Source: Streptomyces rubrogriseus (GTDB lineage Bacteria; Actinomycetota; Actinomycetes; Streptomycetales; Streptomycetaceae). From it: 64,000 bases of DNA. How positions within the stretch are numbered: position 1 is the first letter of the stretch; every line of letters starts with the position of its first letter. This document shows, piece after piece, positions 30,896 to 38,252 of the stretch. The DNA lies in contig NZ_CP116256.1 in NCBI RefSeq assembly GCF_027947575.1, positions 8,308,001 to 8,372,000 of the forward strand, in the 5' to 3' direction. The notes beneath the pieces are model-generated. The model saw only the letters and a list, made by a program, of their open reading frames with translations. It did no database searches and was not told the origin of the DNA. The position numbers and the translations under genes were made by a program.

Positions 30896-31853
30896 GGCCG
30901 ACCGCCTCCTTCCGTGCTGCGTCGCTGTCGGTGAAGACCTCCGAGATGTGGTGCCGGCGCTGCTCCATGCGGACCAGGCCGAGGCCGAGGTCGGCTATGA
31001 CGTCGCGGACCAGGTCGTAGGTCTCCTCGCCCGCCGAGGTGAGCAGCAGGACGTGGCCGGCGCCGGGCAGGCCGCTGCCGTCCTGGACGCTCACTCCGCG
31101 CGCGTCGAGCGCGTCGCGCACCGCGCGGGTGCCGTCGGGGTGCTCGTCGGTGTCGGTGACCTCGATCGCGAGGGTCGTGGTGGTCTGGGTGAAGTCCGTG
31201 GTGGAGCTGGAGCGCAGCAGCTTGCCGCCGTCCACGACGACGACGTGGTCGCAGGTGCGTTCCAGTTCGCCCAGCAGGTGCGAGGTGACCAGGACGGAGA
31301 TGCCGAAGTCGGTGTGGATGCGGCGGATGAGGCCGAGCATCTCGTCGCGGCCGACCGGGTCGAGGCCGTTGGTCGGCTCGTCGAGAAAGACCAGCTGGGG
31401 GTCGTGCACCAGGGCCTGCGCGAGCTTCACGCGCTGCTTCATGCCCGTCGAGTAGCCGCCGATGGGGCGGTAGCGCTCCTCGTAGAGGCCTACGTGGCGC
31501 AGGGTGTCGGCGGTGCGCTCGCGGGCGGCGGTGGGCGGCAGGCCGGACATGCGTGCCATGTGGACGACGAACTCGGTGGCCGAGACGTCGGGTGGCAGGC
31601 AGTCGTGCTCCGGCATGTAGCCGACCCGCTCGCGGATGTCGGCGCCCTTGGTGGCGACATCGAGTCCGAGCACTTCGGCCCGGCCCTCGGTGGCGGGAGA
31701 CAGACCCAGCAGGATCTTGATCAGGGTGGACTTGCCGGCGCCGTTGGCACCGACGAGTCCGGTCACACCGGGTCCGACGTCCACGGAGAGCCGGTCGAGC
31801 GCGGTCACCCGGGGGAACCGCTTGCTCAGGCTTTCGGTCGCGATCACAGTCAC
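30885..31853 (-). CDS. ABC transporter ATP-binding protein, first gene of operon
   Basis: The 322-residue ATPase shows Walker A (LVGANGAGKST), the signature YSTGMKQRVKLAQALVH, Walker B (LVFLDEPTNGLD) and the switch His (LVTSHLLGELE), plus a C-terminal extension of about 100 residues. The most likely start is GTG 31853 (VTVIATESLSKRF), with GTG 31847 as alternative. No ribosome-binding site precedes either; TACTGT lies 7 bases before GTG 31853, so the mRNA may be leaderless. Two ATPase-permease pairs in one operon suggest two transporters or one hetero-complex. Confidence 0.88.
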   Translation of the reverse strand: MTVIATESLSKRFPRVTALDRLSVDVGPGVTGLVGANGAGKSTLIKILLGLSPATEGRAEVLGLDVATKGADIRERVGYMPEHDCLPPDVSATEFVVHMARMSGLPPTAARERTADTLRHVGLYEERYRPIGGYSTGMKQRVKLAQALVHDPQLVFLDEPTNGLDPVGRDEMLGLIRRIHTDFGISVLVTSHLLGELERTCDHVVVVDGGKLLRSSSTTDFTQTTTTLAIEVTDTDEHPDGTRAVRDALDARGVSVQDGSGLPGAGHVLLLTSAGEETYDLVRDVIADLGLGLVRMEQRRHHISEVFTDSDAARKEAVGHGS

Positions 31854-32042
31854 GTCAATGACAGTAGTGACGTCCGCCACTGCGGTCGTCAGACCGCAGA
31901 GCCGTCTTGGCGTCAGTCTCGAGTAGTACGGGCCCGTAGGGGATGCCGTACCTGAGAGCCACGGCACCGACTTCCGAGGCCGCACCGGCCACCCTATTGA
32001 CGTTGGGTCTAACAACTGGGAGATTCGGCGGCGTCGTGTTAC

Positions 32043-32222
32043 GGGCGAGTAGCACGGCCGGCGGCGGGGCTGTGGGCGGTCGAACCCCACCTCGGTTTCC
32101 GGGGTACGGGCGCGAAGTTCGAGGAGATCCTGGTCGACACCGACTCCGCGGATCCCGAGGAGAGCGCCTTCTGGCTGGACGACGATCTGCCGCACGTGCG
32201 GCGCTGGACGGAGGGGACATGA
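32043..32222 (+). pseudogene. 3' remnant of an M24 metallopeptidase gene
   Basis: The frame ending at TGA 32220-32222 encodes GLWAVEPHLGFRGTGAKFEE followed by ILVDTDSADPEESAFWLDDD and LPHVRRWTEGT. This matches the C-terminus of M24 (aminopeptidase P/creatinase) enzymes: EPH and KFEE are the last two metal ligands. A stop (TAA, 32010-32012) lies upstream in frame and no start codon follows it, so about 60 codons remain of a gene usually several times longer. The ATGA overlap with the next gene is preserved, which suggests the lost gene once headed that operon. The 5' part was probably deleted. Confidence 0.6.
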
Positions 32223-33976
32223 CGGTGCTGGACGGTGCGCGGGAGCGCTGGGTGCGCACGGGCGGGGTCGAGCTGTGCGTGGCGGAGCTGGGCGATCCGC
32301 GGCGGCCCACGGTCGTCCTGGTGCACGGCTACCCGGACAGCAAGGAGGTCTGGTCCAAGGTCGCCGCCCGCCTGGCCGACGCCTTCCACGTGGTCCTCTA
32401 CGACGTCCGCGGCCACGGCCGGTCGAGCGCGCCGAGCCCGCTGCGGGGCGGCTTCACGCTGGAGAAGCTGACGGACGACTTCCTGGCGGTGGCCGACGCG
32501 GTCAGCCCGGACCGCCCGGTGCACCTGGTGGGCCACGACTGGGGGTCGGTGCAGTCCTGGGAGTTCGTCACGGTCAAACGCACCGAGGGGCGCATCGCCT
32601 CCTTCACCTCGATGTCCGGGCCCTCCCTCGACCACTTCGGGCACTGGATCAACAAACGCCTCAGGCGTCCCACCCCGCGCCGGGTCGGACAGCTTCTCGG
32701 CCAGGGCGCCAAGTCCTGGTACGTCTACCTGCTGCACACCCCCGTGCTCCCGGAGCTGGCCTGGCGCGGCCCTCTCGGCAAGCGCTGGCCGGGCATCCTG
32801 GAGCGCGTCGAGAAGGTGCCCGGCGGCGACTACCCGACCTCCTCCCTGCCGTCGGACGCCGCGCACGGGGCATGGCTGTACCGGGACAACGTCCGGCCCC
32901 GGCTGCGCAGGCCGCGCGAGGACGCCTACGCGCACGCGCCCGTGCAGCTCATCACGCCCCTCGGCGACGCGTTCCTGTCGGAGCGGCTCTACGACGGCCT
33001 CGAGCTGTGGGCACCGCGGCTCACCCGGCGCACGCTGCCCGCGAAGCACTGGGTGCCGCGCACCCGGCCGGACCGGCTGGCGGACTGGATCACGGAGTTC
33101 GTCACCGCCACCGAGGACGGCCGGTCCGAGACGGCGGCGAACGGGAAGTACGCGGACCGCTTCGGCGGGCAGCTGGTCCTGGTCACCGGTGCGGGCAGCG
33201 GCATCGGGCGGGCGACGGCGTTCGCGTTCGCCGAGGCCGGAGCGCGCGTGGTGGCCGTCGACCGGGACGCCGGGGCCGCCGCCCGGACCGCGGAGCTGTC
33301 CCGGCTGATCGGTGCTCGGGACGCCTGGGCGGAGACCGTCGACGTCTCCGACGAGCAGGCCATGGAGAAGCTGGCGGCCAGGGTCGCCGCCGAGTACGGC
33401 GTGGTGGACGTGCTCGTGAACAACGCCGGGATCGGCCTGTCGGGCTCCTTCTTCGACACCACGCCGGAGGACTGGAAGAAGGTCCTCGACGTCAACCTGT
33501 GGGGCGTGATCCACGGCTGCCGTCTGTTCGGCCGGCAGATGGCCGAGCGCGGGCAGGGCGGCCACATCGTCAACACCGCGTCGGCGGCGGCCTTCCAGCC
33601 CTCCAGGGCACTGCCCGCCTACGGCACCTCGAAGGCGGCCGTGCTGATGCTGAGCGAGTGCCTGCGCGCCGAGCTGGCCGACCGGGGCATCGGCGTCACG
33701 GCGATCTGCCCCGGCCTGGTCAACACCAACATCACGTCCACCGCGCACTTCGCGGGCGTGGACGCCGAGGAGGAGAAGCGCCGGCAGCGGCGCACCGCCC
33801 GGCTGTACGGGGCGCGCAACTACCCGCCGGAGAAGGTGGCGGACGCCGTGCTGGAGGCGGTCGTGCGCAACAGGGCGGTGGTCCCGGTGACGCCTGAGGC
33901 GCGCGGCGCCCACCTCATGTCCCGGTTCGCACCCCGGATGCTGCGGCGCCTCGCCCGGGTGAAGCCGCCGGTGTAG
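32219..33976 (+). CDS. Alpha/beta hydrolase-SDR fusion protein
   Basis: The 585-residue protein joins two enzymes. Residues 1-300 are an alpha/beta hydrolase: oxyanion-hole VLVHGYPDSKEVW, nucleophile motif VGHDWGS with Asp as in epoxide hydrolases and dehalogenases, and a late His in AKHWVPR. Residues 315-585 are a short-chain dehydrogenase: cofactor motif VTGAGSGIGRA, NNAGIG, and active site with Ser in NTASAAAF and YGTSK. The fusion is known in actinobacteria, and the substrate is not established. The ATG overlaps the stop of the M24 remnant (ATGA). DnaA boxes follow the stop. Confidence 0.9.
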   Translation: MTVLDGARERWVRTGGVELCVAELGDPRRPTVVLVHGYPDSKEVWSKVAARLADAFHVVLYDVRGHGRSSAPSPLRGGFTLEKLTDDFLAVADAVSPDRPVHLVGHDWGSVQSWEFVTVKRTEGRIASFTSMSGPSLDHFGHWINKRLRRPTPRRVGQLLGQGAKSWYVYLLHTPVLPELAWRGPLGKRWPGILERVEKVPGGDYPTSSLPSDAAHGAWLYRDNVRPRLRRPREDAYAHAPVQLITPLGDAFLSERLYDGLELWAPRLTRRTLPAKHWVPRTRPDRLADWITEFVTATEDGRSETAANGKYADRFGGQLVLVTGAGSGIGRATAFAFAEAGARVVAVDRDAGAAARTAELSRLIGARDAWAETVDVSDEQAMEKLAARVAAEYGVVDVLVNNAGIGLSGSFFDTTPEDWKKVLDVNLWGVIHGCRLFGRQMAERGQGGHIVNTASAAAFQPSRALPAYGTSKAAVLMLSECLRAELADRGIGVTAICPGLVNTNITSTAHFAGVDAEEEKRRQRRTARLYGARNYPPEKVADAVLEAVVRNRAVVPVTPEARGAHLMSRFAPRMLRRLARVKPPV

Positions 33977-34001
33977 TTTCCACAGGTTCCCCCAACCAGC
34001 C

Positions 34002-34030
34002 TGTGGATAACTCGACTTGACTGTGGATCA
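34002..34030 (-). other. Two DnaA boxes upstream of kptA
   Basis: On the minus strand TTATCCACA (34002-34010) is a perfect box, and TGATCCACA (34022-34030) is a near match in the same orientation. A third near match, GTTTCCACA, lies on plus at about 33976. They fill much of the 110-bp gap before kptA. Confidence 0.55.
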
Positions 34031-34086
34031 AACGCCGGCGACAAAATCGATCGCGTGACGCGCGTCTCACTAGGCAAGCTGATGCC

Positions 34087-34635
34087 ATGCAACAAGAACG
34101 CACGGTGAAGGTGTCCAAGTACCTGTCGAAGCACCTGCGCCACCAGCCGGAGCGGATCGGGCTCACGCTCGACGAGGGCGGCTGGGTCGAGATCGACGCA
34201 CTCGTCGCAGCGGCGGCGGCGCACGGCTTCCCCTTCACCCGCCAAGAGCTCGACCACGTGGTCGCCACCAACGACAAGCGGCGCTTCGCGGTGGAGGGCA
34301 CCCGCATCAGGGCCAGCCAGGGCCACAGCGTCGAGGTGGATCTGCGGCTGCCCGTGGCCACCCCGCCGCCGTACCTCTACCACGGGACCGTGGCCCGGCA
34401 TCTGGAGGCCATTCGGGCCGAGGGTCTGCGGCCGATGAACCGGCACGACGTCCACCTCTCGCCGGACCGCGAGACCGCGACCCGGGTCGGGGCCCGCCGC
34501 GGCCGACCGGTCGTCCTCCCGGTGGACGCCGCCGCCATGCACCGCGACGGACACGTCTTCCACGTCAGCGCGAACGGGGTCTGGCTGACGCAGCACGTGC
34601 CGTCCCGCTATCTGCGCTTTCCCGCTCCGCACTGA
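34087..34635 (+). CDS. kptA: RNA 2'-phosphotransferase (Tpt1/KptA)
   Basis: The family transfers an internal RNA 2'-phosphate to NAD, giving ADP-ribose 1'',2''-cyclic phosphate. In eukaryotes this finishes tRNA splicing. The 182-residue protein has the N-terminal winged domain (KVSKYLSKHLRHQPERIGL, GGWVEIDALV, FVVATNDKRRF-like VVATNDKRRFAVEG) and the ADP-ribosyl fold with LYHGTVARHLEAIRAEGL and HVHLS-like NRHDVHLSPD. Bacteria lack tRNA 2'-phosphate junctions, so the natural substrate here is unknown, possibly damaged or ADP-ribosylated RNA. The start at 34087 fits the family. Confidence 0.9.
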   Translation: MQQERTVKVSKYLSKHLRHQPERIGLTLDEGGWVEIDALVAAAAAHGFPFTRQELDHVVATNDKRRFAVEGTRIRASQGHSVEVDLRLPVATPPPYLYHGTVARHLEAIRAEGLRPMNRHDVHLSPDRETATRVGARRGRPVVLPVDAAAMHRDGHVFHVSANGVWLTQHVPSRYLRFPAPH

Positions 34636-34641
34636 CCCCGC

Positions 34642-35100
34642 ATGATCGAGGGCATGGAGCACCTGCCCACCACCCAGTCCGCCGTCACCGCCCTCCGCGC
34701 CGTCGCCGCGGAGTACGCGCTGGAGATCGAGGTCACCGACGACATCGGCGCCGACCAGACCTCCCGTCACAGCGCCGCCGGGGTGGGGGTGACCACCGAC
34801 AGCGACGGCTCTCTTCCGCACGAGGCGTTCGTCGAGTTCGGCGGCGTTCCCCGGGTGAGCGTCCGGCTCTTCCACGAGGGCGACGCCCTGCTCACCGTCG
34901 AGAACGTGGAGTTTCCCGACGTCGAACGCGACGACGTGCCCGCGTTCCTGCGCTCCGTCTTCGGCGGCCTGGCCCACGTCCAGGGCCGCCGCTTCCCGCC
35001 CGGATACCGCCTGATCGTTCCGCTGCCGGGCGACCGGGCCCACAAGGAACACGTGTCGATGCTCCTCCTCACACCGTGGCTGAGCAGCCGCGTACGGTGA
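34642..35100 (+). CDS. Conserved hypothetical protein, 152 aa
   Basis: I do not recognise the family. The product is acidic and soluble, without signal or membrane segments, and its strand-rich sequence (FGGVPRVSVRLFHEGDALLT, GYRLIVPLPG) suggests an alpha/beta fold. It begins 6 bp after kptA on the same strand, so the two probably form a unit. ATG 34642 is listed; ATG 34654 (MEHLPTTQ) is equally plausible, as neither has a well-spaced ribosome-binding site. A perfect parS lies 11 bp after the stop. Confidence 0.65.
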   Translation: MIEGMEHLPTTQSAVTALRAVAAEYALEIEVTDDIGADQTSRHSAAGVGVTTDSDGSLPHEAFVEFGGVPRVSVRLFHEGDALLTVENVEFPDVERDDVPAFLRSVFGGLAHVQGRRFPPGYRLIVPLPGDRAHKEHVSMLLLTPWLSSRVR

Positions 35101-35111
35101 CGACAGAGGGT

Positions 35112-35125
35112 GTTTCACGTGAAAC
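35112..35125. other. parS site, perfect consensus
   Basis: GTTTCACGTGAAAC, the ParB-binding palindrome, lies in the 52-bp gap between the 152-residue protein gene and the LLM oxidoreductase gene. Confidence 0.9.
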
Positions 35126-35152
35126 CGGGGGCAGCCGCTTAGGCTCGGAGAC

Positions 35153-36058
35153 ATGAGTCTGCGCCTGAGCACCGTGATCCTTCCGTACCGCCGCTGGCAC
35201 GAGGGCGGCCGTTCGACGTGGACGCGCGCCGAGCAGCTCGGCTTCCACACCGCCTACACCTACGACCACCTCTCCTGGCGCAGCTTCCGGGACGGCCCGT
35301 GGTTCGGTGCCGTGCCGACCCTCACCGCCGCCGCGGCCGTCACCGAGCGGCTGCGTCTGGGCACGCTGGTCACCTCGCCGAACTTCCGGCATCCGGTGAC
35401 GCTCGCCAAGGAACTGATCTCCCTCGACGACATCTCCGGCGGGCGGATCACCCTCGGCATAGGGGCGGGCGGCACCGGCTTCGACGCCACGGCGCTGGGC
35501 CAGGAGCCGTGGACGCCGCGCGAGCGGGCGGACCGGTTCGGCGAGTTCCTGCCGCTGCTCGACCGGCTACTGACCGAGGACGCCGTGTCGTACGAGGGCG
35601 ACTTCTACTCGGCGCACGAGGCCCGCAACATCCCGGGGTGCGTACAGCGGCCCCGGCTGCCCTTCGCGGTCGCCGCGACCGGGCCACGGGGGCTGGCACT
35701 AGCCGCCCGCCACGGCCAGGCGTGGGTGACCACCGGTGACCCGAAGCTGTTCGAGAACGGCACCCCCCAGCAGTCGGACCGTGCGCTGCGGCAGCAGGGC
35801 GACCGGCTGGCCGACGCCTGTGCCGCGATCGGCCGCGAGGTGGGCGAGCTGGACCGGGTCCTCCTCACCGGCTTCACACCGGAGCGCAGCCGCCCGCTGG
35901 AGTCCGTGGACGCGTTCGTGGACTTCGCCGGACGCCACCGCGACCTGGGCTTCACCGAGCTGGTCGTCCACTGGCCGATCCCGGACTCGGACTTCGCCGC
36001 GGACGAGAAGGTTTTCGAGCGGATCGCGATGGAGGCACTGGCCCAGCTGAAGGAATGA
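35153..36058 (+). CDS. LLM class flavin/F420-dependent oxidoreductase
   Basis: The 301-residue protein has the luciferase-like monooxygenase TIM-barrel pattern: YTYDHLSWRSF near residue 40, TERLRLGTLVTSPNFRHPVTLAKE near 65-90, then ISGGRITLGIGAGG near 100. The C-terminal region contains LPFAVAATGPRGLALAARHGQAW. In actinobacteria many such proteins use F420 rather than FMN, and the substrate cannot be told. The ATG at 35153 is 27 bp after a parS site. The final FAADEKVFERIAMEAL is typical of the family end. Confidence 0.88.
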   Translation: MSLRLSTVILPYRRWHEGGRSTWTRAEQLGFHTAYTYDHLSWRSFRDGPWFGAVPTLTAAAAVTERLRLGTLVTSPNFRHPVTLAKELISLDDISGGRITLGIGAGGTGFDATALGQEPWTPRERADRFGEFLPLLDRLLTEDAVSYEGDFYSAHEARNIPGCVQRPRLPFAVAATGPRGLALAARHGQAWVTTGDPKLFENGTPQQSDRALRQQGDRLADACAAIGREVGELDRVLLTGFTPERSRPLESVDAFVDFAGRHRDLGFTELVVHWPIPDSDFAADEKVFERIAMEALAQLKE

Positions 36059-36163
36059 GGGCGTTGGAATCGAGCGGAGACCGGGAGCCGGGCAGGAGAG
36101 CCGTAGCTCACATATGTGCGGAGCCGCGCACGGGCGTGCACGCATATGCGTGACAATGACCGG

Positions 36164-37033
36164 GTGACCTCAGCGACCCGACAGCCCGAGCCCCCGGCCG
36201 CCGCCACCCGCCCGCGACTCATCGCCACCGACCTCGACGGCACCCTGCTGCGCGACGACAAGTCGGTCTCCCCGCGTACGGTCGCCGCGCTGGCCGCCGC
36301 GGAGAAGGCAGGCATCGAGGTCTTCTTCGTCACCGGACGCCCCGCCCGCTGGATGGACGTCGTCAGCGCCCACGTCCACGGGCACGGCCTCGCCATCTGC
36401 GGAAACGGCGCCGCCGTGGTCGACCTGCACGGCGGCCCCGGCAGGCACAGGTTCGTGAAGGTCCGCGAGCTGGCGCAGGAGAACGCGCTGGACGCCGTGC
36501 GGCTGCTGCGGGAGGCGGCGCCCGGCACGGTGTTCGCGGTCGAGCAGACGTACGGCTTCCACCAGGAGCCGGCGTACCCGAAGCTGCACATGGAGGTCCC
36601 CGACGACCTTCTGCCCGCAGAGGAGATCCTGGCGCCGGGCGGGCGCGCCGCCACCGAGCCCGTCCTCAAGATCCTCGCCTTCCATCCGGAGCTCGACCCC
36701 GACGGCTTCCTCACGCTGGCCCGCCTCGCCATCGGCGACCGCGCCAACGTCACCCGGTCCAGCCCCAGCGCGCTGCTGGAGATCAGCGGCCCCGACGTCT
36801 CCAAGGCCAGCACGCTCGCCCTGTGCTGCGCCGAGCGCGGCATCTCGCACGAGGAGGTCGTGGCCTTCGGCGACATGCCGAACGACGTCGAGATGCTCAC
36901 CTGGGCGGGCCGGTCGTACGCGATGGGCAACGCCCACCCGGACGTGATCGCCGCCGCCTCGGGGCGGACGGTCGCCAACAACGAGGACGGGGTGGCGGTC
37001 GTGATCGAGCGGATGCTGGCGGACCTGACCTGA
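36164..37033 (+). CDS. HAD-superfamily phosphatase (Cof type)
   Basis: The 289-residue protein has motif I ([15 protein letters not shown]), motif II (VFFVTGRPARW), the Lys of motif III (GPDVSKASTLA) and motif IV ([13 protein letters not shown]). It is a paralogue of the HAD protein at 27285. I chose GTG 36164, because GACAAT (36152-36157) lies 6 bases upstream, the spacing of a leaderless Streptomyces promoter. ATG 36146 in the same frame is an alternative that has no ribosome-binding site. The substrate is unknown. Confidence 0.88.
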   Translation: MTSATRQPEPPAAATRPRLIATDLDGTLLRDDKSVSPRTVAALAAAEKAGIEVFFVTGRPARWMDVVSAHVHGHGLAICGNGAAVVDLHGGPGRHRFVKVRELAQENALDAVRLLREAAPGTVFAVEQTYGFHQEPAYPKLHMEVPDDLLPAEEILAPGGRAATEPVLKILAFHPELDPDGFLTLARLAIGDRANVTRSSPSALLEISGPDVSKASTLALCCAERGISHEEVVAFGDMPNDVEMLTWAGRSYAMGNAHPDVIAAASGRTVANNEDGVAVVIERMLADLT

Positions 37034-37080
37034 CCCTCCGCCCCGGCGGGCCGCCCGGTCCCGCGCCGCCCCCGGTGCCG

Positions 37081-38130
37081 TCACAGCGGTACCCCGCGTT
37101 GTGACAGCCACGGCACCGGGTCCAGTGCCGAGCCCATGTCCGGGGTGACCCGGACCTCGAAGTGCAGGTGGGGTCCGGTGGAGTTGCCGGTGCTGCCGGA
37201 CTGCCCGATCCACTGCCCGGCGTCGACCCGGTCGCCCTGGTCGACGGCGACGGCGGCGAGATGGGCGTACTGCGTGTAGTAGCCGCCCGCGTGCTCGATG
37301 ACGACCTGGATGCCGAAGGCCCCGCCGCAGGACACCTTCAGGACCCGGCCCGTGCCGACCGACCGCACCGGTGTCCCGACCGGCACCGCGAAGTCCTGGC
37401 CGGTGTGCCGGTGCGCCCACCGGGACCCGCCACTGCCGAAGGAAGCCGACAGCTCGTAGGCCTCGACCGGGGCCACCCAGGCCGGACCGGAGAGCACGTC
37501 CGGCTGGTCGAGGCGGACCGCGCCGGGGCACGCGCCGGCCGCGACGGAGGAGTCCGCCTGCCCCTCCAGCCGGGACCGCACCACCTCCAGCTTGCTCTCG
37601 ATCTCCTTCTTCAGCTTCGCCAGGTCGGCGTTGCGCTTCTCCAGCGCCTGCCAGGCCGCCCGCGCCCCGGCCTCCTGGTCGGCGAGCCGGGCCTCGGCCC
37701 GCAGGTTCTTCCCGATCGCCCGGTCGACGGCCAGATTCGCCCGGGAGACGGCCCGCTGACCGCGCATCAGCTCCTCGGGGTCGTCGGCGAGCAGCATCCG
37801 CGCGGTGAGCGGGAGTCCGCCGCCGTCGCGGTACTGGGCGCGGGCGATGCGGCCCAGGTCCTCGTGCATGGCGTCGATCTTCTGCCGTTGCCCGTCGAGC
37901 CGGCGCTCGTACTCCAGGGCCTTCGACCGTTGCGCCTCGGCCTCTCGCCGCCCGTCCTCGTACTGCCGGGTGGCCTTCGCCGCGTCCTCGTACAGCCGCG
38001 CCACCTGCGGGCCGAGACCGGCCCCGGGCCCGGTGTCCCCGTCCATGCCGTCGGTGGGGCGGGCCGCGAGCAGGGCGAGTGCGCACAGCAGCACCGGAAC
38101 CAGCAGCGAACGTCGGCGGGATGAGCGCAT
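37081..38130 (-). CDS. M23 family metallopeptidase with coiled-coil region
   Basis: The 349-residue exported protein has an N-terminal signal (SRRRSLLVPVLLCALALLA). A long coiled coil at about residues 40-190 contains many Glu, Arg, Gln and Ala repeats. The C-terminal LytM/M23 domain has zinc ligands HTGQDFAVPVGTPV (His, Asp) and GPHLHFEV (HxH). Such proteins cut peptidoglycan cross-links or activate amidases during division and growth. The catalytic set is complete. The ATG at 38130 directly precedes the signal peptide. It follows the sensor kinase by 122 bp on the same strand. Confidence 0.88.
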   Translation of the reverse strand: MRSSRRRSLLVPVLLCALALLAARPTDGMDGDTGPGAGLGPQVARLYEDAAKATRQYEDGRREAEAQRSKALEYERRLDGQRQKIDAMHEDLGRIARAQYRDGGGLPLTARMLLADDPEELMRGQRAVSRANLAVDRAIGKNLRAEARLADQEAGARAAWQALEKRNADLAKLKKEIESKLEVVRSRLEGQADSSVAAGACPGAVRLDQPDVLSGPAWVAPVEAYELSASFGSGGSRWAHRHTGQDFAVPVGTPVRSVGTGRVLKVSCGGAFGIQVVIEHAGGYYTQYAHLAAVAVDQGDRVDAGQWIGQSGSTGNSTGPHLHFEVRVTPDMGSALDPVPWLSQRGVPL

Positions 38131-38252
38131 GTCAGCGATCGTGGACCTGCCCGGTGCCCCAGGTCTCGTTCAGGTCGTACGAGTGGGGGACCCGTTGCTG
38201 CACACGGCTCAGCGCGCCTGCTGCACACGGGGCAACGCGGCGTAGGCGGCAC

